Assembly (NCBI GenBank): GCA_910589395.1 | Contig: CAJUTL010000010.1 | Location: 19,449-83,448 of the forward strand | Origin: an uncultured Oscillospiraceae bacterium | GTDB taxonomy: Bacteria > Bacillota_A > Clostridia > Oscillospirales > Acutalibacteraceae | Reading direction: 5' to 3' | DNA length: 64,000 bases | Shown here: piece by piece, positions 17,038 through 26,238 of the stretch | Numbering within the stretch: position 1 is the first letter of the stretch | Layout: every line of letters begins with the position of its first letter | Position numbers and translations under genes: made by a program | The notes under the pieces: generated by a model | Seen by the model: only the letters and a program-made list of their open reading frames with translations | The model's database searches: none | Told to the model about the DNA's origin: nothing

Positions 17038-18567
17038 ATGGTGGCAAAAACCCACAGCATGGGAATTTTCGGAATGGAGGCCTTCCCCGTGGAGGTGGAG
17101 ACCGACCTCTCCTCCGGCCTGCCCGCCTTTGAGCTGGTAGGCCTGCCGGACGCGGCGGTGAAGGAATCCAAGGATAGAGTTCGTGCAGCTATCAAAAACT
17201 GTGGATTTCAGTTTCCGGTGGGGCGCATCACCATGAACCTGGCCCCGGCGGACCGGAAAAAGGCCGGGCCGCTTTATGACCTTCCCCTGCTGGTTTCCCT
17301 GCTCACCGCCTCCCGGCAGCTTTCCTGCCAAACAGACGACGCCGTGTTTCTGGGGGAGCTTTCCCTTTCCGGCGAGGTACGGCCCGTGCAGGGAGTCCTC
17401 GTCATGGCCTGCAAGGCAAAGGAAGCGGGCTTTACCCGGATCTTTGTGCCGGAGCGCTGCGCGGCGGAGGCCGCCGTGGTGGAGGGGCTTGCCGTGTATC
17501 CGGTGCGGGATGTTTTGCAGCTTCTGGCCCATTTGCGGGGGGAAGCTCTGATTGCCCCCGCTGTTCCGGTAGAGCTTCCGGCGGAAGCAGGCCCCCGGCT
17601 GGATTTTTCCGACGTCAAGGGTCAGCCCGAAGTAAAGCGGGCCATGGAGATCGCGGCCAGCGGCGGGCACAATATTCTGCTGCTGGGCCCGCCCGGCTCC
17701 GGAAAAAGCATGCTGGCTAAAAGGCTTCCCTCCATTCTCCCGGAAATGACCTTTGAGGAGGCGCTGGAAACCACCATGATCTATTCCATTTCCGGCAGCC
17801 TGCCGGAGGGGGCCTCCCTGCTGCGGGAAAGGCCCTTCCGCGCCCCTCACCACACCACCTCCACCACTGGGCTCACCGGCGGCGGCACCGTGCCCCGCCC
17901 TGGTGAAATTTCCCTGGCCCACAACGGCGTGCTGTTTCTGGACGAGCTGCCAGAGTTCCCTCACGCCGCTTTGGAGGCCCTGCGCCAGCCCCTGGAAAAC
18001 GGCACAGTGGAGGTGGTGCGAGCCATCGGCTCCGCCAGCTTCCCCAGCCGCTTTATGCTGGTCGCCGCCATGAACCCCTGTCCCTGCGGCTACTTCGGCC
18101 ACCCCACCCGGCCCTGCACCTGCCCGCCCCACGCAGTGGACCGCTATCTGGAGCGTGTTTCCGGCCCGCTGCTGGATCGAATGGACCTGCACATTGAGGT
18201 GCCGCCCGTGGAATTCGACCAGCTTTCCGGCGGCGGAGACGGCGAGCCCTCCGCCGTGATCCGCAAGCGGGTGGCCGCTGCCAGGGCTCTTCAGGCAAAG
18301 CGCTACGCGGGCCTGGGCTTTTCCTGCAACGCCCAGATCCCCGATTCCCATTTTCCGGAATTCTGCCAGGTCACCGAGGACGCCTCCCACCTGCTGCGGC
18401 GCACCTTCGAAAAATTCGGGCTTTCCGGGCGGGCCTACCGCCGGGTGCTGAAGGTGGCGAGAACCATCGCCGATTTGGACGGCGGCGGCCCTATCGGCAC
18501 AGCCCATGTGGGCGAAGCGGTACAATACCGCACGCTGGACAGGAAATACTGGCAGCGGGGCATTTGA
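17038..18567 (+). CDS. YifB/ComM family AAA ATPase (Mg-chelatase-like)
   Basis: 509 residues, full length. The N-terminal S5/Lon-protease-like domain (about 1-170) is followed by an AAA domain with Walker A GPPGSGKSM (about 219), Walker B LFLDELPE and the MNPCPCGYFGH zinc-like motif typical of ComM. The C-terminal helical domain is complete. Known: ComM is a hexameric helicase that promotes branch migration during natural transformation in Gram-negatives; in clostridia its role is not shown. Start chosen for GAGGT upstream and alignment of MVAKTHSMGIFG. Confidence 0.94.
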   Translation: MVAKTHSMGIFGMEAFPVEVETDLSSGLPAFELVGLPDAAVKESKDRVRAAIKNCGFQFPVGRITMNLAPADRKKAGPLYDLPLLVSLLTASRQLSCQTDDAVFLGELSLSGEVRPVQGVLVMACKAKEAGFTRIFVPERCAAEAAVVEGLAVYPVRDVLQLLAHLRGEALIAPAVPVELPAEAGPRLDFSDVKGQPEVKRAMEIAASGGHNILLLGPPGSGKSMLAKRLPSILPEMTFEEALETTMIYSISGSLPEGASLLRERPFRAPHHTTSTTGLTGGGTVPRPGEISLAHNGVLFLDELPEFPHAALEALRQPLENGTVEVVRAIGSASFPSRFMLVAAMNPCPCGYFGHPTRPCTCPPHAVDRYLERVSGPLLDRMDLHIEVPPVEFDQLSGGGDGEPSAVIRKRVAAARALQAKRYAGLGFSCNAQIPDSHFPEFCQVTEDASHLLRRTFEKFGLSGRAYRRVLKVARTIADLDGGGPIGTAHVGEAVQYRTLDRKYWQRGI

Positions 18568-18601
18568 AACTTCGCCGCAGGTTAACAAGACAATTTCTCG
18601 T

Positions 18602-18648
18602 AAAAAAAGCGAAGCGAACCGTTTCGGGATCGCTTCGCTCCTTTTTTG
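18602..18648. terminator. Bidirectional terminator
   Basis: GCGAAGCGA pairs with TCGCTTCGC, flanked by A7 on the left and T6 on the right. It serves comM and the convergent leftward gene. Confidence 0.88.
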
Positions 18649-18704
18649 TGTCGCTTTCAGGAAAGTCTGTCTCAAATTGTTGATGTTAAAACATCTGGTC
18701 AGTA

Positions 18705-19439
18705 TCACTCAGAAACAATATTGTTCTCTTCACCAGTATCTTCATTGACATAGGTGATTTGATCCCCTATCTGCAGGGTCACATAGCGGTCATAAAACTT
18801 GTCAAATGTTGATAGTAAATCAGTCCCCTCCTCTCTCAACACCAGCGCATGAACTAGTTCAGCCAATATTTCATCATCGATTTCTTCCTCTTCCTGCAAG
18901 GAGATTAATACCTGAGCCATAAACCGGCACTTAGCAATGTTTTCAATTCTTTGTTGCGTCATCCATGCAATCAATTCGTCCTGAGTGAACCCAATCTGTG
19001 TGCAAAGCTCCAAATTTTCTTCCAGGTTTGCTTGGAATGATTCAGTTTCTGCAACAAATGCTTCGTCCATCTCCTCTTCTGAAGGATAGAGCCCTAAATT
19101 TTTTGCCTGCTCAAAAGTAAAGAGATCCTGAGCGACTGCAAAAACAGTCTCTTTTTCAGTCTTTTTTGGATTTTGATTGAGTTGATCCATCGCTTGTTTG
19201 TAGGCAACTTGATTTTGAGTAATAGGAACATCTTTATAATATCCTACAATAGCATACTCACCGAGGTCTGGATCTTCTGTATCAAAGGAAGTATCACAAA
19301 CTGTTTTATAGGACTGTGCGGCAACTTGAAAAGCTTTCATGGTATCGGTTTCTGCGCCATTGGCAGAAAATATTGCAACAGAAATACAAATTGAAAAAAC
19401 AAGAATTAAACTAATTGTAAGTAATATTTTCTTTTTCAT
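18705..19439 (-). CDS. Exported protein with SurA N-terminal-like domain
   Basis: 244 residues. The hydrophobic N-terminus (MKKKILLTISLILVFSICIS) is a signal peptide or anchor. The mature part is acidic and helical, in the pattern of SurA/trigger-factor-like chaperone N-domains (VAYKQAMDQL, YPSEEEMDEAFVAE). No parvulin isomerase domain is present. The gene is only 15 bases downstream of an SLH protein gene and has a good AGGTGG site, so the two are co-transcribed. Inferred: a dedicated chaperone or partner for the neighbouring surface protein. Its lower GC than its surroundings hints at acquisition with that neighbour. Confidence 0.7.
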   Translation of the reverse strand: MKKKILLTISLILVFSICISVAIFSANGAETDTMKAFQVAAQSYKTVCDTSFDTEDPDLGEYAIVGYYKDVPITQNQVAYKQAMDQLNQNPKKTEKETVFAVAQDLFTFEQAKNLGLYPSEEEMDEAFVAETESFQANLEENLELCTQIGFTQDELIAWMTQQRIENIAKCRFMAQVLISLQEEEEIDDEILAELVHALVLREEGTDLLSTFDKFYDRYVTLQIGDQITYVNEDTGEENNIVSE

Positions 19440-19454
19440 AATAATCCACCTCTC

Positions 19455-20798
19455 TTAATTAAGTGTTACAGATGCTCCCTTTCCATAATACTGTCCGGAA
19501 GTCCATGTTATAGTGGCAGTAACATAATTTTCGTTATCGAAGCCCGCTGCCCTGCCTGCGGTATTAAATAGGTAAAGTATATTAGCAGCCATATCCAACA
19601 TACTGTGAGATATGTCATCGTAATCATACTCTCCCGTATTATCGGCTTTCCAGTCATAATAATCCTTCAAATAAATCTTTACCTTCGCCGTATACCTTGT
19701 TCCAGATTTAGTGATACTCGTTGTTTGGGTGGCAACGCGAGTATTGCCAAGTGAACGAAATATGTCTTCATCCATATATCTTGTTGTAAAGGAGTGCTCA
19801 TAGCTTAGTGAAAAAGTTTTTCCAGCTCCATAACACTGAGCAGCAAGGATAATGTCGTTGATTAAGTAATTGTAATTTGTTTTTGCCTTGCCTGGATCAT
19901 CGTCATTCAGAGAATTTAAAACTGTTTTCACAGGAAAAGTGGTATACTTTTTGCCAGAGTTACCTAAATAGTGACCAAGCAGTTTCGCGGCATTAGGCCA
20001 ATCTTTAGATTTAGCAGCAACACCCGCCTGTGCCATAACGTACAATCTATTTAAATCACTTTCCATAGCTGCTTTCTGTACAGGAGACATGGAGTTGTGT
20101 TTTTTCATAAATGCTTCTTTGTTTGCTTTTGCCGTGCTCTCCATCGTTGTAATAAATACCCCGCTTCCAAACCGCTTTAGGGCATAAATTTTGCACAGCA
20201 CAGTAGCGACCTGTGCTCTTGTCAATGGATTTGTGGGATTAAATTTATTATTATCCCCCAGCATTATGCCAGCGCGTCCCAGTCTTTCAACGGCGGCTAA
20301 GTAAGTTGATCCAATGGAGGATTTGTCGCTATAATATGGGGTAGGAAGGTTATTGGGTATCTTGGAGCTAAGATACTTGTTTAAATATCTGTAAACAATA
20401 ACCGCAAATTGTTGCCTGGTAACTGCTTTGTCTGGAGAAAAAGTAGTACTGCTTGTCCCGTTGACAAAGCCATTATTCACTGCCCATGCCACATAGCCGG
20501 TATAATATCGCCCGGAGGGCACATCTGTGAATTTAGTGCTTACATTGTTATTGACGGTAATTCCTTGTAAACGACCTAAAAATACAACCACTTGTGCTCG
20601 TGTTGTATTGGTGTTTGGAGAAAACTTTGTGGGACTCGTACCAGAGATAATGCCAGCATCTGTCATTCGGTTAATGTAATACTCACCCCAGTGACCGGAT
20701 ATATCAGAAAAATTTGCGGCAGATGCGGTTATGGTAGCTGTACTAGAAAAGAGAATGCATACCACAAGTAGAACGGCTAGAAATTTCTTCTTTTTCAT
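19455..20798 (-). CDS. Surface protein with three SLH domains
   Basis: 447 residues. The signal peptide ends near TASAA (about 28). Three S-layer-homology repeats span about 28-220, each with the conserved turn (FSDISGHW, FTDVPSGRYY, YYSDKSSIGSTY) and the TRAQV/TRQQF motif. Known: SLH repeats bind pyruvylated secondary cell-wall polymer. The C-terminal 225 residues match nothing I recognise; they lack Cys-rich or repeat structure. Promoter at 20865-20893. The GT4-CsaB gene in this window may make the ligand. AT-richer than most neighbours. Confidence 0.9.
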   Translation of the reverse strand: MKKKKFLAVLLVVCILFSSTATITASAANFSDISGHWGEYYINRMTDAGIISGTSPTKFSPNTNTTRAQVVVFLGRLQGITVNNNVSTKFTDVPSGRYYTGYVAWAVNNGFVNGTSSTTFSPDKAVTRQQFAVIVYRYLNKYLSSKIPNNLPTPYYSDKSSIGSTYLAAVERLGRAGIMLGDNNKFNPTNPLTRAQVATVLCKIYALKRFGSGVFITTMESTAKANKEAFMKKHNSMSPVQKAAMESDLNRLYVMAQAGVAAKSKDWPNAAKLLGHYLGNSGKKYTTFPVKTVLNSLNDDDPGKAKTNYNYLINDIILAAQCYGAGKTFSLSYEHSFTTRYMDEDIFRSLGNTRVATQTTSITKSGTRYTAKVKIYLKDYYDWKADNTGEYDYDDISHSMLDMAANILYLFNTAGRAAGFDNENYVTATITWTSGQYYGKGASVTLN

Positions 20799-20864
20799 AA
20801 TAACACCCTTTCACTTAAATGTTTTTGCCGAAATCTAAGAGCAATACATCCTAGATTATTTATA

Positions 20865-20893
20865 ATGATACAGTAAAAACTACAGAATGTCAA
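20865..20893 (-). promoter_or_regulatory. Promoter of the SLH protein operon
   Basis: TTGACA, exactly 17 bases, TATCAT on the minus strand. Confidence 0.75.
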
Positions 20894-20914
20894 AAACATC
20901 TTTGTGTTTTCTTG

Positions 20915-20943
20915 TTGACGTGGCCAAATTTCTTTGCTATACT
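20915..20943 (+). promoter_or_regulatory. Promoter of the 20975 membrane protein gene
   Basis: TTGACG, 17 bases, TATACT; 31 bases before the ATG. It is back to back with the SLH promoter. Confidence 0.7.
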
Positions 20944-20974
20944 TTATTTGTTTTTGGGGAAAGGAGCAATACGC

Positions 20975-21700
20975 ATGGAAAAGAAGCGGGATTGGGTGGC
21001 TGTACTGTGGGAAGCTATCTGCTGGATCGCACTGATAGGCGCTGAATTTTTCTTTTTTTTCAGCTTTCTTCCTTGGAAATTTTTATGGATATTTCTGTTC
21101 CAGACGCTGTTTGTCCTTGCCTTTGCATTGGCCAGACGCAAACTGTCAAGGAAAAAGTTTTTTCTGCGCATAGCAGGCGCTATTCTAGCGGCCTTTACGT
21201 TAGCTACAGGTTGGATCTGCTTCTCCGATGCCTCTCTAGCATTTGGAAATTTATGGTGTACTGAAGACCTTGCCCACTATGATCACTTGAAAGGGGGACC
21301 CTTTCCTACAGAGGAAAGCAAGTGGGATATTTTCCCTTACCCAATCCCGGAATATGCTTCCGAAATTAAATTTCAACACAGCCCTCATATTTTGCAAGGT
21401 GGCAGTATACTTTCTTTAGAGTTCCGTGCTCCCCGGAAAGAGATAGAAAAATGGGAATCTTTTTTTAAGGAAAAGGCAGACTATCCCGGCTCTTATCTAA
21501 ATCAAGGACTTACGGCCCATGATATGACAATTTCGCTCAGGTTCCCCTCCGAGTACAAAACCTATGTGATTTATGCCCAATATCCTCTTGGGGGCGACAA
21601 CCCGCCTTTAGATGGTTATCCCTGGAATCACGGACAGATTTATTATGGGGCAATCAATCCAGTTACAAATCGAGTGTATTTTTACGAATCCAACTGGTAA
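20975..21700 (+). CDS. Hypothetical membrane protein
   Basis: 241 residues from ATG 20975, which has AAAGGAG ten bases upstream; the longer frame to 20912 would overlap the promoter. Two or three membrane helices lie in the first 95 residues (IALIGAEFFFFFSFL, LFQTLFVLAFALA, AGAILAAFTLATGWICF), and the remaining 145 residues should be outside the membrane. The extracytoplasmic part contains a repeated pattern of aromatic and Pro residues but no motif I recognise. It is monocistronic. No function assigned. Confidence 0.75.
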   Translation: MEKKRDWVAVLWEAICWIALIGAEFFFFFSFLPWKFLWIFLFQTLFVLAFALARRKLSRKKFFLRIAGAILAAFTLATGWICFSDASLAFGNLWCTEDLAHYDHLKGGPFPTEESKWDIFPYPIPEYASEIKFQHSPHILQGGSILSLEFRAPRKEIEKWESFFKEKADYPGSYLNQGLTAHDMTISLRFPSEYKTYVIYAQYPLGGDNPPLDGYPWNHGQIYYGAINPVTNRVYFYESNW

Positions 21701-21937
21701 CTGTTCAGTAAAGCTTCATTTTTATCCTTCTGTACCCGAAAAAACAACTGACTTTCAGGTGTTGTGAGACTGGTTTTTTGTGTCCCAGCTTCCAAGTGTT
21801 GATAAATAGATTTGCAAAGCTGGGCCCACATAATCATTGACGATTTTTTGTCTTTCTTCCCAAGCGTTTGTGGCGGTATCAATGTTACCAACCTTCATCA
21901 ATTTCGGAAGCATACTATAGGCGGATTTTAATCTTAT

Positions 21938-21983
21938 AGAAAAGCAGGACAGAAAGCAACTTTGCTTCCTGTCCTGCTTTTCT
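21938..21983. terminator. Near-perfect 46-base palindrome, probable terminator
   Basis: Both arms read AGAAAAGCAGGACAG then AAGCAA; only central positions differ. T/A tracts at both ends allow termination in both directions. The rest of 21701-22065 has no convincing gene. Confidence 0.7.
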
Positions 21984-22065
21984 AATACTTTGATGTAGAT
22001 AGGCTTTAGATTACTTCCCAATCCGGCCTTGGGTTCCTAGCCCCGCTTCCTCTTTCTTTTCCGCT

Positions 22066-24651
22066 TTATTCGTACCGCTTGCAGCAATCCGGGTACACAA
22101 AGCCATAGGTGTTATCTCCATAATTGGAGCTGGAATGGTATGCGTCCGCATAATTGCCGAAGAAGAACACCTTGCATTCCGCCAAGCGGCGGGTCAAAAG
22201 GCCATAGATACAGGTGCTTCCGGATTTGTGCCATTGCAGGAAGTTATTGGAAAGGGTGGCGGCATCGGCATAGGCTAAGTCCCTGGTCAATCCGGTAGCG
22301 CTGAGCGTCACCTTACCGGCAGGCATCCAGCCGGTGTGATTGCCGTACTTCACCTGATACCAGGCCTGTTTTTTCTCAGGAACAAGCTTGTGGCCGACCA
22401 CACTGACAGATGCTCCGTCACTCACCTTTGTAAGAACCGCACTGGATAGGTTAGCGTCTTTGTAAACGGCGGAGGAGCCCACATTTAATTTGCCGGTATA
22501 AGGTCTTCCCGCTGATAAATCGGAAGGCGGAACCACCGCGTTCAGCATGACCTTGGGCGTGTCGTACTCGCTGGGATCCAGGGTGCCGGTGCCGCAGTTC
22601 CAAACAAAGCTCAAAAGCGCGTCAAACTGCGCCTGGCTCATTTTGACGCCGTTATTTCTCAGGAACCGGTTCACACCGCCGGTATAACCGCCGTTATTTG
22701 CTTTATCCACCAGCATGGCAAAGGCTTCCGACTTGGTCAGGTTATTGTAGAAGGCCGTGTTTTTCGGCACCACATAGCCATAGCCCACGGTAGGATTACC
22801 GGAAGCGATGGCATCGTCTTCGATTTCAGGCACATAGCCCTCAAAATTGGCGATGACATTCAAGCCCTCCGTGCTTCCCCGGCGCTCACCGGAAACGGAA
22901 GCGGTCGCGCTTTCTTCCGCGGAGCGCACAAACACTTCAAAATCCTGGAAATCAGAGGCTCCGGCCGCGACAGCCCGAACGGTATAAGTGCCCGCCGCCT
23001 GGAAGGCCACGGATTTTTTGAACACTCTGACTGTGTTGGCAGGCAGGCCGTAGCCGGAATTTCTGGATTCCGTGGTATAGCTGTTGGTGGTGTAGGCACC
23101 CTTGGCGGGCCCAGCGGTAATGGTAAAAGTCACGGAGCTTCGGCTGGGGTCTGTGACGGCCACCAGATCAAAGCTTTTGCCCTTTACCGCTGAATTTTCA
23201 CCGGCATAGGCATAACGGACCGATTCCGGCGCGGTGACAGTGACCGTACAGGAAGCCTTGTTCTGCCCGCTTGCGTCGGAGAAGGTCAAGGTAGCGGTGC
23301 CGGGCTTTTTGCCGTATACCATAGCGCCGTGCTCCCGGCTGCCATAGCTGACGGTATAGCCTACCACAGCCACAGAGGGATCAGAGCTGGACCAGCTCAT
23401 GGCGTTCATACCGGAAGAAACAGAAGCGTCCAGTCGGGCCGTTTGATACTGGTGCAGGGAAAGACTGGAAGCGGAAAGCTTCGCCCCGGAAGCCGCGCCG
23501 GGCGTATAGACCACCACATAGGGATCATCGGAAGAACCGGAGTGCACAAACCCGGAGGTTCCATTGGCTGTTTTTACCCCCAGCCAGGGCAGCCCGGAAA
23601 TATCTGTAACGGTCAGGATCGTGCCCGAGGTCAAAACCGTGATCACGGAAGAATCCGTATTGCTTTGAGAGCGGAGATTCAGCCCGCCGCTGGCTACTAC
23701 CTGTACCGACTGCCCCACCGCAAAGTCAGTGGGACCCGGCGCGGGAGATGGCGAGGGCGAGGGAGGATCTCCCGCCACCGGCTCAGCCGCTTCCGTGATC
23801 TGCAAATAAGCCCAGTGATTTTTTGGGACATCCCGGAATTTCTGAGTCTCCCGGTCCGCGGCAAAGCCGTCTCCTGTACGGCCCAAGGCAAAATTCATCA
23901 CAGTTACCGCCTCGCAGCGTTTGATGGGATCGTTGGGGCGAAAACGGCCTGTGCCGGTATCGCCATGGATCCAGCCCATGGAGGAAGCGGCAATGATATA
24001 TTTTTCCGCCCAATGATTCGCCGTATCGGAGAAAGGGGCTTCTCCGGCGTTGTCTTTTATGGAAAAGCACTGTGCAAGCGCCGTGACAAATTCTGCCCTG
24101 GTAATGGTTTTATTCGGGAGGAAAGTCCCGTCCTTATAGCCTGCCAGAACCCCCGCCTTTGCCAGGGAATTGACCGCCGTGCCATACCACCTGCTGAGTA
24201 CCACGTCACTGAATTGCGATTCTGTTACGGCAGGCTTTGAGGCCAGCAAATTATACAGCATCTGTGCCACCTCAGCCCGGATCATATAGGCCTCAGGCTT
24301 GAACAGCGCGCCTTTATAGCCGTTCATATAGGTCTTATGCCCTCCCAGCACCAGCAGAGAACCGGCTGCGGCCTGTGTTTCTTCATTTTCCTCCAGACCG
24401 GCTTCTCCTTCCTTCTCTTCCTTTTCCGCGGGAGCCTCTGAAGGAACCGGCGTTATAGAAGGCTCCGGAGAAGGTTCTTCCGGCGCAGGAAGTTCTTCCT
24501 CCGGCAAAGAAGAAAGCAATTCGCCCTCCTCCGGGAAGGACGAAACCTCCCCTTCCTCCGCAAAAGCGCCTACCGGAACAACAAGGCATAAAAGAAGAGA
24601 AAACAGCAGTGCCATCGCTTTTTTTCCGAATTGTTTCAGGAATCGTTTCAC
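22066..24651 (-). CDS. SLH-anchored multidomain lysozyme-like cell-wall hydrolase
   Basis: About 861 residues from GTG 24651, chosen because GGAGGG sits seven bases upstream; an ATG at 24672 has none. Signal peptide ends at GAFA. Then a Pro/Glu-rich linker (about 40-75), three SLH repeats (about 85-260), a PSPSPSP linker, an SH3b domain (GGLNLRSQSNTDSSV), a bacterial Ig-like domain (about 390-470), a region of unknown fold, a T4/phage-type lysozyme domain (NFEGYV, NPTVGYGYV, QFDALLSFVWNCG; Glu-Asp-Thr all present) and a second SH3 domain (LNVGSSAVYKDANLSS). The last about 60 residues are Cys/Tyr-rich. Inferred: an autolysin held on the wall polymer that cuts glycan strands. Confidence 0.9.
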   Translation of the reverse strand: MKRFLKQFGKKAMALLFSLLLCLVVPVGAFAEEGEVSSFPEEGELLSSLPEEELPAPEEPSPEPSITPVPSEAPAEKEEKEGEAGLEENEETQAAAGSLLVLGGHKTYMNGYKGALFKPEAYMIRAEVAQMLYNLLASKPAVTESQFSDVVLSRWYGTAVNSLAKAGVLAGYKDGTFLPNKTITRAEFVTALAQCFSIKDNAGEAPFSDTANHWAEKYIIAASSMGWIHGDTGTGRFRPNDPIKRCEAVTVMNFALGRTGDGFAADRETQKFRDVPKNHWAYLQITEAAEPVAGDPPSPSPSPAPGPTDFAVGQSVQVVASGGLNLRSQSNTDSSVITVLTSGTILTVTDISGLPWLGVKTANGTSGFVHSGSSDDPYVVVYTPGAASGAKLSASSLSLHQYQTARLDASVSSGMNAMSWSSSDPSVAVVGYTVSYGSREHGAMVYGKKPGTATLTFSDASGQNKASCTVTVTAPESVRYAYAGENSAVKGKSFDLVAVTDPSRSSVTFTITAGPAKGAYTTNSYTTESRNSGYGLPANTVRVFKKSVAFQAAGTYTVRAVAAGASDFQDFEVFVRSAEESATASVSGERRGSTEGLNVIANFEGYVPEIEDDAIASGNPTVGYGYVVPKNTAFYNNLTKSEAFAMLVDKANNGGYTGGVNRFLRNNGVKMSQAQFDALLSFVWNCGTGTLDPSEYDTPKVMLNAVVPPSDLSAGRPYTGKLNVGSSAVYKDANLSSAVLTKVSDGASVSVVGHKLVPEKKQAWYQVKYGNHTGWMPAGKVTLSATGLTRDLAYADAATLSNNFLQWHKSGSTCIYGLLTRRLAECKVFFFGNYADAYHSSSNYGDNTYGFVYPDCCKRYE

Positions 24652-24695
24652 AGTATCCCTCCAAAAAATCATAGACGTTTACATAAAACATAGTT

Positions 24696-24724
24696 ATTAT
24701 ACAGGAACTATGACAAAATTGCAA
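24696..24724 (-). promoter_or_regulatory. Promoter of the SLH-lysozyme gene
   Basis: TTGCAA, 17 bases, perfect TATAAT on the minus strand, 45 bases before the GTG. Confidence 0.7.
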
Positions 24725-24748
24725 TCTTTTCCCGGAATTTCACAAAAA

Positions 24749-24798
24749 AAGGAAGACCCAAAGCCAAAAGAGAACTTCTTTAGGCTTCGGGTCTTTCC
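24749..24798 (-). terminator. Terminator of ackA
   Basis: Leftward the transcript forms GGAAAGACCCGAAGCC pairing with GGCTTTGGGTCTTCC, then seven T. Confidence 0.88.
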
Positions 24799-24815
24799 AT
24801 CAGCTTATTGGGAAA

Positions 24816-26024
24816 TTACATTTTTTCAACAAGCGCCTTGGTATCTCTGGCAATGACCAGTTCTTCGTTGGTGGGGATCACATAAACCTCAATGGAAGAA
24901 TCGGGAGTGGAGATCTTGCCTTCCTTCCCGTGGATCATTTCCTCGTTGAGCTTTTCATCGAGCTTTACGCCCATAAAGCCCAGCGCTTTGCCTACGGCAG
25001 AGCGATGGCGGGGCTGGTTTTCACCGATCCCGGCGGTAAAGACGATGGCGTCGCAGCCGCCCAGGGTAACAAGATAGCTGCCCACAAACTTGGAGATCTG
25101 ATATTCCAGAATATCCTGGGCCAGCTTCGCCCTGGGGTTGCCGGAATTCGCCGCCTCCGTCACGTCGCGGTCGTCGCTGGAAACACCGGAAACGCCCAGC
25201 AGGCCGGATTTCTTATTGAGCACCTGATCCATCTCGGCGGGAGAAAGATGCTCCTTCTCCATGATAAAGGTGACCACAGAGGGGTCCAGCGCGCCGGTGC
25301 GGGTACCCATCATAAAGCCGTCCAGCGGGGTAAGGCCCATGCTGGTATCCACGCACTTGCCGTGATCCACGGCGGAAATGGAAGAGCCGTTGCCCAGGTG
25401 GCAGGTGATGATCTTCAGCTCCTGGGGCTTTTTTCCCATCAGCTCCGCACAGCGGGCGCTCACATAGCGGTGAGAGGTGCCATGGGCTCCATAGCGGCGC
25501 ACGCCGTATTTTTCATAGTACTCATAGGGAACATTGAACATAAAGGCCTTGGGGGGCATGGTGGAATGGAAAGAGGTGTCGAACACCACCGCTTCCGGCA
25601 CCTTATCGCCAAACAGGTTCCGGCAGGCGCGAATGCCCTGCACGTGGGCCTTGTTGTGCAGCGGCGCCAGGGGGATCAGGCTTTCGATGCCCTCGATCAC
25701 CTTTTCGTCTACCAGCACGGACTCGCTGAACAGCGCCCCGCCCTGCACCACGCGGTGGCCGATGGCGGATACCTCGTCCAGGCTTTTCAGCACGCCGTAC
25801 TGAGGATCGATCAAAGCGTCCTTGACCTGCTGGAAGGCGGCGGTATGATCCTGCATATCCACGTCCTTATGCAACTCTCTGCCGTCCTCCGTTTTGTGGG
25901 TGAACACACCCGCCTCCATGCCGATCCTTTCACAGTTTCCCTTGCACAGCATCTTTTCGGTATCCATATCGATCAGCTGATACTTCAGAGAAGAGCTGCC
26001 TGCGTTGATTACGAGAATTTTCAT
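24816..26024 (-). CDS. ackA: Acetate kinase
   Basis: 402 residues from ATG 26024 (MKILVINAGSSSLK), the invariant family start; the frame runs a little further upstream without signal. Other motifs: VVFDTSFHSTMP, GAHGTSHRYVSA, HLGNGSSISAV and FTAGIGENQ. Known: acetyl phosphate plus ADP gives acetate plus ATP, the energy-yielding last step of acetate fermentation. No pta gene lies beside it. Divergent from tmcAL, an arrangement common in clostridia. Confidence 0.97.
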   Translation of the reverse strand: MKILVINAGSSSLKYQLIDMDTEKMLCKGNCERIGMEAGVFTHKTEDGRELHKDVDMQDHTAAFQQVKDALIDPQYGVLKSLDEVSAIGHRVVQGGALFSESVLVDEKVIEGIESLIPLAPLHNKAHVQGIRACRNLFGDKVPEAVVFDTSFHSTMPPKAFMFNVPYEYYEKYGVRRYGAHGTSHRYVSARCAELMGKKPQELKIITCHLGNGSSISAVDHGKCVDTSMGLTPLDGFMMGTRTGALDPSVVTFIMEKEHLSPAEMDQVLNKKSGLLGVSGVSSDDRDVTEAANSGNPRAKLAQDILEYQISKFVGSYLVTLGGCDAIVFTAGIGENQPRHRSAVGKALGFMGVKLDEKLNEEMIHGKEGKISTPDSSIEVYVIPTNEELVIARDTKALVEKM

Positions 26025-26238
26025 GTCCTGCCTCTTCCTTTCCAAAATCATAGCCGGGCTTTTCTCCCGGAAGGATCAAATTTTTGCGCGATCCCTTGCC
26101 ATTCGGGACCGATTGCGGTAAGATAGCTGATAAGGAACGCTCTTTTTCAGCGTTACCCCCCGGCATTTTCCGGGTTTTGGAAAACGCCGTGTTTATTTTA
26201 GTACATTTCAAAGCCAAATTCAAGGAGTTTCCGGGAAA

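Noticed and set aside
16870..18708. 612-residue leftward frame over comM
   Set aside because: Antisense to the clearly conserved AAA protein.
21755..21913. Short leftward frame with LPKLMKVGNIDTATNAWEE
   Set aside because: It reads like protein and could be a gene remnant, but it has no ribosome site, no intact neighbour and no family match, so I did not call it.
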